64,000 nt of DNA from Evansella alkalicola (GCF_019042735.1 NZ_JAHQCR010000087.1:8436-72435), one strand, 5' to 3'; positions 42,262 through 50,558 are shown, numbered from the stretch's first letter. The notes: generated by a model not told the origin, from the sequence alone. Program-made: numbers and translations.

Positions 42262-45200
42262 AGTCCCGAACCCTCCTTAGCTTATCGATTCCATGAGCCG
42301 TCTGGTCCTCTGCCTTGATAGAGAAGGAATCTTTATAGATATGCGGATCACAAACCGTACGATATTCGCAAAACTTACAATCATTTTTCGTATCGTCTGT
42401 CACTGTGAAATGCCCGTGACTAATAATATCAAGGAGATCTTCGAGGGCCTCAAGAAAACTCTCCCGCTGATTCTGAGGTCGCATCACGCGCTGCCCCTCC
42501 CCCTTAACAGTAGGGAAATAATAGCCACTTTGATGGACTTTCGGTGCTTCTTCAACACCTTTTTGTTGAAAAATATATTCGAGCGCCAAGGCATAAAGGG
42601 TATGCTGAAGCTGGCGTCCACCTTTCAAATACCCATTTTCATCATAGCTGTACGTGCTTCCCGTTTTATAATCAAGTATGAGGTAGCTCCCGTCATGAAG
42701 CTTATCCACCCTGTCGATAAACCCTCGCAAATAGAAGGTTTCACCAGATGGTAGAGTGATAGGCACAGCCTCCGTTGCAGCCTCGAGTTCAACGTCCGCC
42801 TTCGTCTCCACTTCCGCCTCTTCAGCCTCACCCGTCTTGGCCTCTGCGTCCTTCGCGTCCTCAGTTCCGTCCTTCATGTTCTCCGCGTCCTCCTCCGCCC
42901 CATCTGCCACTTCACTTCTTTTCTTCGTTCCGAATGCCAGCTCGAAATGCTCTGGCACCCCTTCCTCAGAATACTCCTCCTCCACACTCAAAAATACTCT
43001 ACACGACTGGAGAAGCTCCTCCTTCTCATACGTATAAACGAGCTCACTTGGCGGGGGAAGGAGCTCCCGCTGTTCAGCCAAGCAATCTTCCACCACCTGC
43101 ATCAAGAGGGACTCATGCTCAGATACCTTTGGCTTTTCTCCCCTCGCAGCCAATTCTCGGCTAAAAATCTCGTAGATTTTATGAAGCAAGCTTCCCCTTT
43201 GGGCAGGGTTCAACCATTTGCCCAAATCATACTCTTGCTCGTTTGGCTCTTCTATTTTTAAAACATATTTTAAAAAGTACGCATAAGGGCACTTCCCTAA
43301 TAGCTCAAGCCTCGAACTGGAGAGTATCAGTTCCTTATTTTTTCGCGGATCAAGACTGGAAAGATCTCCCGTGATTCTTCCATCAAACGGAGTAAACACA
43401 TTACTTTCCTTGCCAGCCCGCGCCAGTAGACCCTTTTCTAAATGGGGATGAGCAAGAAAAATTGCTTCCCTTACTTGGTCATATTCGTTGTTAAACAGCT
43501 TGTGAAGCCACCATTCCCCTTCATCAACGGGTGCTTCCAAGTTTTCGGGAATGTAGCCCTTCGTCTCCCCAAGGGACTCGCGTAACTCCTGAAATTGGGC
43601 AAAGGAATTCCCTACTTTTTTCCGATATACTTCAAGAAGGTAGGAAGATGGATGTGCCTCCCTATTTTCAATCGGATCAAAGGCAGGATAGCTCAATGTC
43701 AGCTGCCCCTCCATCTCAGAAAGGAGCTGGTCCATCATACCCTTTGCTTCTTTCGGATTGTCCTTCCTTAGGTGAAGCCCATGACTCAATTTCTGCCGTT
43801 CCCCATCTAGGAGAATAGGATCTTCCTTTATTTGCCCTGGAAAACGCTGTGCGTCCAACCCAACTAAGAAAGTATAAGGTCGCTGCGTCCACACCCCATT
43901 TTTATAAGACGTGACATGAATGTGTCCTGGGCTTGGTTGAGAGGCACCAACACTCAACCCTTCCATCATTTCTGAAAAAAGAAGTCGGCACTCTTCGAAG
44001 CTTTTTGCATCTCCTAACTCAGTAAGCACTTCAAGCTCGTGAACGATTTTCTCCTTCGCGGCTTTATCCAATGGATCTTTGTCTGGACTATATTTTTCCA
44101 AAATAGACTTAAGGGTCTGCGCTAATTCTCCGTAGGAAATGGGTTCCTGTGTCCTTGCATGGGCGACATCTCGTGGGAACTCGCCAATAAAGATTTCGAA
44201 CCAATTTTTTAACCATGCAAATTCCTCTCGCAGCTTAAACTGATAACTTTCCTCAGGCTGAGTCATTTTCTCGAGTTGCTCATCTAAACGTGTGAGTTTT
44301 GCCTGGAGGAGTGACGTGTAGTTGTCCAATCCCCAACTAATCTCCGCGTCCCTCAATCGAGATATCATTCTCGTCGAAGAAGGCCCCTCTTCTTTGATTC
44401 GAAGATGACCTTGCTGAAGTAACCGAACAAAATCTGTTAGCTGAAAATCATTCCTAATCCACTGTAACAAGCCAAGGAATAACTGGGCTGGAGCAGTATT
44501 TCTAATGTTAACCCCTTGACCGAATGTCACAGGAATTTGATGGCGATTAGCGAGATCATAGAAAAGCTGCGTGTATGGCTCCTTTGAAGTGTAAAGAATG
44601 GTGACTTGATCAAATGGAAGCTTCTCCTTTTTGATTTGACGAAGCACTTCCCTCACTTCGTTATTCTCCCCATTCGCCTGAAACATGGAAATGCCCAACT
44701 GCTTATTAATATCCGCCTTGTCGATTTGTGTTTCTCGTAAATTTAAGCACCGTTCATCAACGTTCACTAGCGTCTGTAGCAATTCCTCCTCTAGTGGGTG
44801 AAACTTTTCATGTTGGATTGCAATATAAACCACCTTCGATCGATTTGACTTCCCTTTTTCAATGGCAATTCGAAGCATATCGCTGTAATCAACGTAACGA
44901 TTTTTCGTAATCATTTCTTCATAGGCAGAAAAAATGTGTTGCAAATCCTCTGCCTTGTTTTTACTAATAAAAGCCTCTGGCAATAAATCATTAGGCCTTA
45001 ACCCTGAGAGTTTCAATTCTAAGATAGCTTGGTGAATGGAGCGAATCACCCCTGGCGTAACCTCAAGCTCATAGAAGTATTTCAACTCCCCACGATCTTT
45101 GGCAGACTCAAAGCAAGATAATATATAATGCCTAGCTAAAACAGGGGGAATGGCCTTTAGGGTATGTTGTAGTAAATAAGGCTTCACCAATTTTTCAGCA

Positions 45201-45364
45201 ATACTGGTAATGGTTTCAATCCTTAGATTTACTGCTGAATAACCTTTCAGCGTGTAAAACTGAAGTAGCTGCCGCCCTGCAGAGTAGGTTGGGGCAATCA
45301 GTACTTTTTCTGATATGGGATGTTCTTGGCACATTTTATGAATCATGGAAATACTGCTTTTCAA
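42254..45364 (-). CDS. AddB-like nuclease subunit lacking the N-terminal P-loop
   Basis: The 1036-aa protein pairs with the AddA-like gene. The C-terminal nuclease keeps GFIDRVD, LILDYKTG and four Cys of an Fe-S-type site: C in LLGKCPYAYF, then CKFCEYRTVC. Classic B. subtilis AddB begins with a Walker A (GRSGSGKT); here the chain starts MKSSISMIHKMCQEHP and goes straight to VLIAPTYSAGRQLL, so the P-loop is absent. An acidic Glu/Ala-rich insert occupies residues ~815-870. The start is TTG 45364 with GGAGGG six bases before it; upstream in-frame stops rule out a longer form. Confidence 0.8.
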   Translation of the reverse strand: MKSSISMIHKMCQEHPISEKVLIAPTYSAGRQLLQFYTLKGYSAVNLRIETITSIAEKLVKPYLLQHTLKAIPPVLARHYILSCFESAKDRGELKYFYELEVTPGVIRSIHQAILELKLSGLRPNDLLPEAFISKNKAEDLQHIFSAYEEMITKNRYVDYSDMLRIAIEKGKSNRSKVVYIAIQHEKFHPLEEELLQTLVNVDERCLNLRETQIDKADINKQLGISMFQANGENNEVREVLRQIKKEKLPFDQVTILYTSKEPYTQLFYDLANRHQIPVTFGQGVNIRNTAPAQLFLGLLQWIRNDFQLTDFVRLLQQGHLRIKEEGPSSTRMISRLRDAEISWGLDNYTSLLQAKLTRLDEQLEKMTQPEESYQFKLREEFAWLKNWFEIFIGEFPRDVAHARTQEPISYGELAQTLKSILEKYSPDKDPLDKAAKEKIVHELEVLTELGDAKSFEECRLLFSEMMEGLSVGASQPSPGHIHVTSYKNGVWTQRPYTFLVGLDAQRFPGQIKEDPILLDGERQKLSHGLHLRKDNPKEAKGMMDQLLSEMEGQLTLSYPAFDPIENREAHPSSYLLEVYRKKVGNSFAQFQELRESLGETKGYIPENLEAPVDEGEWWLHKLFNNEYDQVREAIFLAHPHLEKGLLARAGKESNVFTPFDGRITGDLSSLDPRKNKELILSSSRLELLGKCPYAYFLKYVLKIEEPNEQEYDLGKWLNPAQRGSLLHKIYEIFSRELAARGEKPKVSEHESLLMQVVEDCLAEQRELLPPPSELVYTYEKEELLQSCRVFLSVEEEYSEEGVPEHFELAFGTKKRSEVADGAEEDAENMKDGTEDAKDAEAKTGEAEEAEVETKADVELEAATEAVPITLPSGETFYLRGFIDRVDKLHDGSYLILDYKTGSTYSYDENGYLKGGRQLQHTLYALALEYIFQQKGVEEAPKVHQSGYYFPTVKGEGQRVMRPQNQRESFLEALEDLLDIISHGHFTVTDDTKNDCKFCEYRTVCDPHIYKDSFSIKAEDQTAHGIDKLRRVRDYD

Positions 45365-45601
45365 CGGAATCCCTCCTCTTCCTCTCTAGATTCTTTATCT
45401 AACTTTTTCTATAGGAAACAAGAAATACTAGTTCTTCAGGAAACTTTTTTTTACATAAAACTTTTTTCTACGAAAAAGAAATGTAAGTTATACATTCTAC
45501 ATCTGGAAGCTTATTACCTGTTTACGAAATGGTTGTAACCGGTTTAGCTTTTGTGTATTTTGCCGTTAGTCCCATGGTTGGAAAAATCCACTCCCTTATG
45601 T

Positions 45602-46030
45602 CTACTGCACATATTGTTGAGATTCTGGGGCCATGCTTCCGCTGCTGAAGGCATAACCAATTTTGTTGAGGACAGGTAACTCATGGAATGGCTTCCTTCC
45701 CCCACTTAAGTTTCTGCCGATCATAAAGCTTTTTTCCTCTATGCTGTCCTGAAACTCTAGTTCGAAGTGAAGATGAAAAACACTATCAAAGGAATCCTCC
45801 TCTTCTAGGTCAATTTCAATGGAACTATACTGTGGAACTTTCCCAACCACATGTTTGAGCCTAGGTGATGGAATGATTTCTTTGTTTGTTGTAACAAGTG
45901 ACCCAGTTTGAAATGACAGCTTTTCAATATCCTTTCCAGTGTTATTAACAAAATAGACAGTGTACCAAAAACTAAACCTCTCATCTGGTCTTTCACTACA
46001 TACAGCTAAAAAATACGGTTGAGATAACAT
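45602..46030 (-). CDS. Hypothetical 142-aa protein
   Basis: Not recognised. It looks like a small beta-sandwich protein (FWYTVYFVNNTGKDIEKLSFQTGSLVTTN... IDLEEEDSFDSVFHLHFELEF), with no signal peptide. GGGGGGATTTTC precedes the ATG. Its upstream region contains the 44-bp block also present upstream of the lipoprotein at 10285, so the two genes may share control. Confidence 0.7.
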   Translation of the reverse strand: MLSQPYFLAVCSERPDERFSFWYTVYFVNNTGKDIEKLSFQTGSLVTTNKEIIPSPRLKHVVGKVPQYSSIEIDLEEEDSFDSVFHLHFELEFQDSIEEKSFMIGRNLSGGRKPFHELPVLNKIGYAFSSGSMAPESQQYVQ

Positions 46031-46068
46031 GAAAATCCCCCCATTAAATCATTCTTATGAGCCTTAGT

Positions 46069-46112
46069 ATAACAAGGCAATTTGACACATTCCTGTCAGC
46101 AAACATATGTTT
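46069..46112 (-). promoter_or_regulatory. Conserved upstream block, copy B (shared with 11042-11085)
   Basis: See copy A. Here the inner loop of TGACA-N6-TGTCA is CATTCC and the outer palindrome AAACATATGTTT is perfect. It ends 39 bases before the start codon at 46030. Confidence 0.6.
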
Positions 46113-46118
46113 TAATGT

Positions 46119-46149
46119 TGTGAACGCAGGGACGGTTCTTGCGTTCACA
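46119..46149. repeat. Isolated hairpin related to GTGAACGC-type repeats
   Basis: TGTGAACGCA and TGCGTTCACA form a perfect 10-bp stem with loop GGGACGGTTCT. It resembles the central GTGAAC/GTTCAC part of the window's palindromic family and short GGGACGGTTC repeats found in many Bacillota, but is not a copy of either. Confidence 0.6.
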
Positions 46150-46167
46150 GGGGTTCTTTTTAGGAAT

Positions 46168-46560
46168 GCGGACTAGATATTGACTTCCCTTCAATTCTTG
46201 GCCGCATTTCTCAAAATTGCGGACTAGATTTTGACTCCCCTTCAATTCTTGGCCGCATTTTCGCAGATTGCGGACTAGAGTTTGACTTCCCTTCAATTCT
46301 TGGCCGCATTTCTCAAAATTGCGGACTAGAGTTTGACTTCCCTTCAATTCTTGGCCGCATTTCTCAAAATTGCGGACTAGATTTTGATTTACCTTCAATT
46401 CTTGGCCGCATTTTCACAGAATGCGGACTAGATTTTGATTTACCTTCAATTCTTGGCCGCATTTTCACAGAATGCGGACTAGATTTTGACTTCCCTTCAA
46501 TTCTTGGCCGCATTTCTCAAAATTGCGGACTAGATTTTGACTTCCCTTCAATTTCTGGCG
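46168..46560. repeat. Tandem array of eight 51-bp units
   Basis: GCGGACTAG begins at 46168, 46219, 46270, 46321, 46372, 46423, 46474 and 46525, an exact 51-bp period. Each unit reads GCGGACTAGATTTTGACTTC then CCTTCAATTCTTGGCCGCAT plus a short variable spacer. CCGCA near the end of one unit pairs with TGCGG at the start of the next, giving a small hairpin at each junction. The period is 17 codons, which keeps a spurious reading frame open. Confidence 0.92.
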
Positions 46561-47131
46561 TCATAACCTCCATTCACTAAAGATTAACCAAGTCCTTTGA
46601 CATCACTACCTGATAGTTCCACTTCCATCTCATCTTTTTACAACAAAATAAATAAGTAAACACTCCATGAAGGCTACCGTACTATTTTTTCCAATATTAA
46701 ACAATCCTGTCAACCGCCCCCCCTCCACACACACCTCCCCCTACCCACACATAATTCCCACTCTTTATGATCAAAATAAGCTTGATAAACTAATTGGAAA
46801 GGAATGACGATGCATTGAGTAAAAAATCAAAATCAAAACGAAACATGATTAAGAGTAAAGATGCAGCACAGCCTAGTAACGGTAAGGAAAGAACGACCAT
46901 TTCAAGAGCAGGAAAATAGAGGGTAGAGAAGATTAGTTTGCTTTTTTTTGTTGGTTCAATGAAGACAGGGCCAAGCTAGCCAACCCCGTACATCAATAAT
47001 AACAGCTGCTTTGTCCAGCTTATTTAGCATTAACTAGTTGAGGACAGCGCATCATAGGGTAAACAAACATAGGGCAGTGTTCGCCAACTGCATACCAATG
47101 CACACCACTAAAATACTAAATCCCAACAAAA
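46561..47131. other. Gap between the 51-bp array and the anti-sigma terminator
   Basis: Mostly unassigned sequence with a pyrimidine-rich stretch at about 46710-46750. It contains one possible very short gene (46815-46919) listed separately. No repeat family recognised. Confidence 0.4.
46815..46919 (+). CDS. Possible 34-aa basic peptide
   Basis: A TTG start with AAAGGA eleven bases upstream opens MSKKSKSKRNMIKSKDAAQP... ending ISRAGK and stop. The composition (Lys/Ser-rich, no hydrophobic core) is like small spore-type peptides of bacilli, but no family motif is present. The non-ATG start and long spacing make this tentative. Confidence 0.3.
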   Translation: MSKKSKSKRNMIKSKDAAQPSNGKERTTISRAGK

Positions 47132-47175
47132 CAAAGCCTGTACCTAGATTACCAACTAATCTGATACAGGCTTCC
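47132..47175 (-). terminator. Terminator after the anti-sigma gene
   Basis: On the minus strand AAGCCTGTA pairs with TACAGGCTT across a 22-base stem-loop including AGATTAGTTGGTAATCT, followed by TGTTTTGTT. It lies ~100 bases after the anti-sigma stop. Confidence 0.65.
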
Positions 47176-47271
47176 TCCCTCAAATACTCCAATATATTAG
47201 TTAACCAAACATGTCTTCTACATCTGTCTACATAAGGGACCGAAACTTCCTCATCCTCTTCCTCATTAGAA

Positions 47272-48477
47272 TCAATCCGTTGTCTCCTCATCACTTCCTA
47301 TCTCACTCATTCCATAGCCCTTTTCTTCAACAACGTTAATCATGTCTTCCCCAAAGTACTCATAAATTTCCTGGGTATTTTCCTCGTTCAATGGATCAAT
47401 ACCAATTTCCACTCGATTTTGAAGAATATTTACCCACACATCTTTAATTTCAAAGTTTTCCGTTTGGAATTCACCACTCCCGAAAATACTATCGTAAATG
47501 TAGCGATGTTTTTCAAATAGTTGATCCGTTGTATACTCCATAATAATAAATTCAACATGTGAATCCCTGCCAACGATGTCCCTTACTTCTTCCTGATAAT
47601 CCCCTGCTACCGGTTCAGTAGTTAATACGATCAAGTTCCTTTCCAATTCCTCGTCTACGTCCCATGTATCACCAATGACCAACTCCCATTCCAGATAAAT
47701 GTCCACCTCCGGACCCATCACATGAGAAAGATAGTTTTCCGCACGCCACTTCACATGGTGAATCGTTGGACCCGTAGCGCCATCCCATGATTTGAGTTCA
47801 TCAGAAATCTTTAACTCCATCGTTTCTTCCTGGTCATCCCAAATCACTGAAACATGTATGCTATCCTCTTCTGAAAGCCTTCCATCACCACCACTTCCAG
47901 AAGTACTGAATTCCTTTTTATGTGGCGGGTGATCAAAAGTCGTTCGCATTGAGCTACTATTACTACCTCTGTTGCTCCCCAAGGAATAGGTAATCACAAA
48001 TTCTTGCAATGATGCCAACTCTTCTAATTCCCCTCTATAAGTAACGACTACCTCTTCAGAGTTATTGCCATCTCGCTTTGTTACACCGCCGTTTTCCCAC
48101 CAAACCTCTTCGCCATAATAATAGAACTCACCAACCCAATTCTCACTTTCCCCCACAAACAGATACTCTTTTATTGTTGTCTCACCATCAACATCATCTG
48201 GCAGCCAGCTTTCCTCCTGATTTGCTCCACCTTGCTGTCCAGGTGTCTCGAGTAAGGTGGTTGCCCCATAGACGAATAAGAGCAACGCTGCAATAGCTAC
48301 AAACCCTCCAAGCCCTTGGATGATATTTGTTTTGAAAAAATTATTTCCTGTCTCTTTCTCCGGGATTTCTTGCTTCATCACGATGTCATGAAGCATATGC
48401 TTTTTATCATCACTCAGAGGTGGTTTTGGCATTGACTTTAGTTGTTCATCTAAAAAATCATGCTTTTCATGCTTCAC
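47272..48477 (-). CDS. Membrane anti-sigma factor with large extracellular domain
   Basis: The 401-aa protein overlaps the ECF sigma gene by 11 bases and has a single transmembrane helix (about 54-75, GLGGFVAIAALLLFVYGATTL). The ~50-residue N-terminus would bind the sigma factor in the cytoplasm; the ~320-residue acidic C-terminal part would be outside. The assignment rests on this order and topology; no zinc-binding anti-sigma motif (HxxxCxxC) is seen. The signal sensed is unknown. Confidence 0.78.
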   Translation of the reverse strand: MKHEKHDFLDEQLKSMPKPPLSDDKKHMLHDIVMKQEIPEKETGNNFFKTNIIQGLGGFVAIAALLLFVYGATTLLETPGQQGGANQEESWLPDDVDGETTIKEYLFVGESENWVGEFYYYGEEVWWENGGVTKRDGNNSEEVVVTYRGELEELASLQEFVITYSLGSNRGSNSSSMRTTFDHPPHKKEFSTSGSGGDGRLSEEDSIHVSVIWDDQEETMELKISDELKSWDGATGPTIHHVKWRAENYLSHVMGPEVDIYLEWELVIGDTWDVDEELERNLIVLTTEPVAGDYQEEVRDIVGRDSHVEFIIMEYTTDQLFEKHRYIYDSIFGSGEFQTENFEIKDVWVNILQNRVEIGIDPLNEENTQEIYEYFGEDMINVVEEKGYGMSEIGSDEETTD

Positions 48478-48985
48478 GATCCATTCCTCCTCCCAGTTCT
48501 TTTTTCAACGCATCCTTTGCACGAAAATACGTTAATCGTACTTTATTTTCACTCCAATTTAGCGCTTCAGCTGTCTCTCGAACAGATAGCTCCTGAATTC
48601 CTTTTAATATGAGAACCTCCCGATAATTTACTTTAATATTTCGGAGCGCATGGTAAATTTCTCGTTTTTCTTCATTCATTTGTAAGGCGCTTTCGGGCGT
48701 ATCCTTCCCCGACATTTCATGCTTCCCCTCAAACGGAATCATCTTTTTCCAAAAGCTACGTTTTCTATTTCTAAATTGATCAATTGCAATATTTCTTGCA
48801 ATACTCAGTAGCCAAGTCTTCGGATTCGCGTCTCCCTGATAGGAGTCAAGATTATTCCATGCTCGGATGAAGACCTCCTGCAGCAGATCTTCCGCCTCCT
48901 GATACCCAATCCGATATATCAAGTAATGATAAATATCATCACTGTATTGATGAAACCATGCTGAAATTACCTTCTTGTCGGACAT
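48467..48985 (-). CDS. ECF-type RNA polymerase sigma factor
   Basis: The 172-aa protein has sigma region 2 (YHYLIYRIGYQEAEDLLQEVFIRAWNNLDSYQG... TWLLSIARNIAIDQFRNRKR) and region 4 (KVNYREVLILKGIQELSVRETAEALNWSENKVRLTYFRAKDALKK). The pair with the downstream membrane protein is the usual sigma/anti-sigma operon. An ECF-type promoter candidate (49021-49048) lies 36 bases upstream, suggesting autoregulation. The closest named B. subtilis relative cannot be fixed by eye. Confidence 0.93.
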   Translation of the reverse strand: MSDKKVISAWFHQYSDDIYHYLIYRIGYQEAEDLLQEVFIRAWNNLDSYQGDANPKTWLLSIARNIAIDQFRNRKRSFWKKMIPFEGKHEMSGKDTPESALQMNEEKREIYHALRNIKVNYREVLILKGIQELSVRETAEALNWSENKVRLTYFRAKDALKKELGGGMDREA

Positions 48986-49020
48986 AACCTCTCCCCCATT
49001 ATTAGATGCATCTATTAACT

Positions 49021-49048
49021 TAGACGAATTCCAGAAGTATGTATTTCA
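49021..49048 (-). promoter_or_regulatory. ECF-type promoter candidate for the sigma operon
   Basis: On the minus strand TGAAAT, a 16-base spacer, then CGTCTA. This fits the TGAAAC-N16-CGTA-like pattern of autoregulated ECF factors such as SigW. It is 36 bases upstream of the sigma start codon. Confidence 0.6.
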
Positions 49049-49232
49049 TTTTAGATTTAAATTTATTTTGCTATGTTAAAAATTGAGTTAATTTTCTGTT
49101 ACAGGGGCTCCCTTTCACGCTAGGTACAAGTTGGACATTTGCTCATTCCTCGCAGTGTCTTCTTTACCACGGGCCGTTGGAGTCTAATATAAAACTCCAT
49201 TCAAAAAACATGACCATATAATTATACAAGTA

Positions 49233-49268
49233 AAAGGACGTACATTTCCCCTGAATATGTACGCCCAA
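49233..49268 (-). terminator. Terminator after the SRPBCC-PDZ gene
   Basis: On the minus strand GGGCGTACAT pairs with ATGTACGTCC around an 11-base loop, followed by TTTTACTTG. Confidence 0.78.
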
Positions 49269-49300
49269 ACCTTCTTAAATTTCACACGAACTCTTATCTA

Positions 49301-49999
49301 TTAATAAGGTACAGGATAAGATGCTACAACGCATTCCACCTGTAACTCTTCATTTTCTCTCTCCACCGTCAATAGCACGCGCGAATCCACATGTTTACAA
49401 TTAAGTGTTCTTTCAAATTGCTCATACCCGTTTACTTTTTCATCGTCCACTGCAACAATGATATCCCCTGACCTTATTCCAGCATCAGCAGCCACCGAGC
49501 CTTCCTTCACCCCTATAACCCTTACTCCTAATCCACTCTCATTTGTTGCATGAACAATACCAATCCACGTTTTCCAAAACTTTAATCGATTATCAGTACC
49601 GGATTCATAAACACTTTTCAAGTTTTCTAAAAACTGGAGTGTGCCAAAAAGCATGTTTTCCTTTGAGGCTTGGTTCATCTCATCAAGGTAAGAAGCCTGA
49701 TACTCAATACTAACCTTAATGCCATTTTCAACTTCTTCTAAGGTTGTAATAGTAGTATAATCCCCATCAAGACTTTGAAGCACAAATCGTTTAAGTGGAT
49801 CTATTTCTGTATATACACCTTCAGATTTAGCTCCCCAGCCGTGGTCCATATAACCTCTACCACCAACATGAAATTCTATTTCAGCATTTTTCGTATACCA
49901 TCGGTTTAAGTGCTCAGCTTTAGTTAGCGCTTCCCACACAACCTTCAAAGGTGCATTAACAACGATGTCTCTCTTCACAGATTCCTTAATGTTCTTCAT
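49301..49999 (-). CDS. SRPBCC (AHSA1-like) domain fused to a PDZ domain
   Basis: The 232-aa protein has an N-terminal SRPBCC/AHSA1 ligand-binding domain (about 8-140: VVNAPLKVVWEALTKAEHLNRWY and VYTEIDPLKRFVLQS). A C-terminal PDZ domain follows (about 156-225: GLGVRVIGVKEGSVAADAGI, then RSGDIIVAVDDEKVNGYEQF). SRPBCC proteins encoded after ArsR regulators are common, but a PDZ tail is unusual because PDZ domains normally sit on proteases or membrane proteins. No protease, signal peptide or membrane helix is present. The start overlaps the ArsR gene by 14 bases, with AGGAGAGGAAAGAG upstream. Confidence 0.88.
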   Translation of the reverse strand: MKNIKESVKRDIVVNAPLKVVWEALTKAEHLNRWYTKNAEIEFHVGGRGYMDHGWGAKSEGVYTEIDPLKRFVLQSLDGDYTTITTLEEVENGIKVSIEYQASYLDEMNQASKENMLFGTLQFLENLKSVYESGTDNRLKFWKTWIGIVHATNESGLGVRVIGVKEGSVAADAGIRSGDIIVAVDDEKVNGYEQFERTLNCKHVDSRVLLTVERENEELQVECVVASYPVPY

Positions 50000-50312
50000 C
50001 TCTTTCCTCTCCTTTTTCTACATAATCTTTTAGCCTTATGAGTTGATCATCAAGTAGTTCTCCGATGTATTCCAACATTTCATTGTAGGAACTTTTGAGT
50101 GTATGACGATTTAGTGAGTAAATACGATACTTCCCACTCATACTCTCTGATATGATTTTTTCATCCAAAAGAATTTTTAAATGCTTTTTGATTGCCGGTT
50201 GAGAAATTTGAAATGCTTCAACTATTTCCTTTTGGGTTCTATTACCTTGTTTGAGCATACTTAAAATCTTTCGTCTCGTTGGATCGCCTAGTGCTCGATA
50301 TATATCAGTCAT
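49986..50312 (-). CDS. ArsR-family regulator
   Basis: The 108-aa winged-helix protein reads MTDIYRALGDPTRRKILSML...GNRTQKEIVEAFQISQPAIKKHLKILLDEKIISES, the ArsR pattern without metal-binding Cys motifs. Such SRPBCC-linked regulators usually repress their own operon. The start is ATG 50312 behind GGCGAGGGG; the frame opens at 50342. It overlaps the SRPBCC-PDZ gene by 14 bases, so the two are translated together. Confidence 0.9.
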   Translation of the reverse strand: MTDIYRALGDPTRRKILSMLKQGNRTQKEIVEAFQISQPAIKKHLKILLDEKIISESMSGKYRIYSLNRHTLKSSYNEMLEYIGELLDDQLIRLKDYVEKGEERDEEH

Positions 50313-50412
50313 GCCCAACCCCTCGCCTCCAGAAAAAAACATATAACCTTTTAGTTATATGTAGTGTAACCTTATAAATCACGAGTGTCAACAATTTTCT
50401 GAAAACTCACAA

Positions 50413-50456
50413 AAAACCTGTACCAAGATTAATAATCTAGTACAGGTCTTTTTTAT
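50413..50456. terminator. Bidirectional terminator after the propeller lipoprotein gene
   Basis: ACCTGTAC...GTACAGGT stem with an inner AGATTA/TAATCT pairing, an A run on the left and a T run on the right, so it can work on both strands. It lies ~100 bases past the lipoprotein stop. Confidence 0.82.
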
Positions 50457-50493
50457 ATCGTTCAGCAATACATCGTAAGTCGAAGTTCCACCT

Positions 50494-50522
50494 AATTGTG
50501 CGGGACCAGGTCCCGCACAATT
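50494..50522. repeat. Rearranged remnant of the palindromic element (copy 17)
   Basis: AATTGTGCGGGACC and GGTCCCGCACAATT flank a single A, a perfect 29-bp palindrome. It equals one inner arm of the family plus its own inverse, without the GTGAACGTTCAC centre. Confidence 0.85.
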
Positions 50523-50558
50523 TTCGCACAATTTTATGAATATAGGCAATTACCTCTT

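Noticed and set aside
42775..43164. Plus-strand Pro/Ser-rich frames within the AddB-like gene
   Set aside because: They are antisense to the Glu/Ala-rich insert and to conserved nuclease sequence; no ribosome sites.
46096..46398. A 100-aa repetitive protein on the minus strand
   Set aside because: The frame is open only because the 51-bp unit is 17 codons. There is no ribosome site, and it starts in the unrelated upstream block.
47052..47294. An 80-aa minus-strand frame with a hydrophobic stretch after the anti-sigma gene
   Set aside because: It overlaps the anti-sigma end by 23 bases, has poor start spacing, and contains the operon terminator hairpin at 47132-47175 within it.
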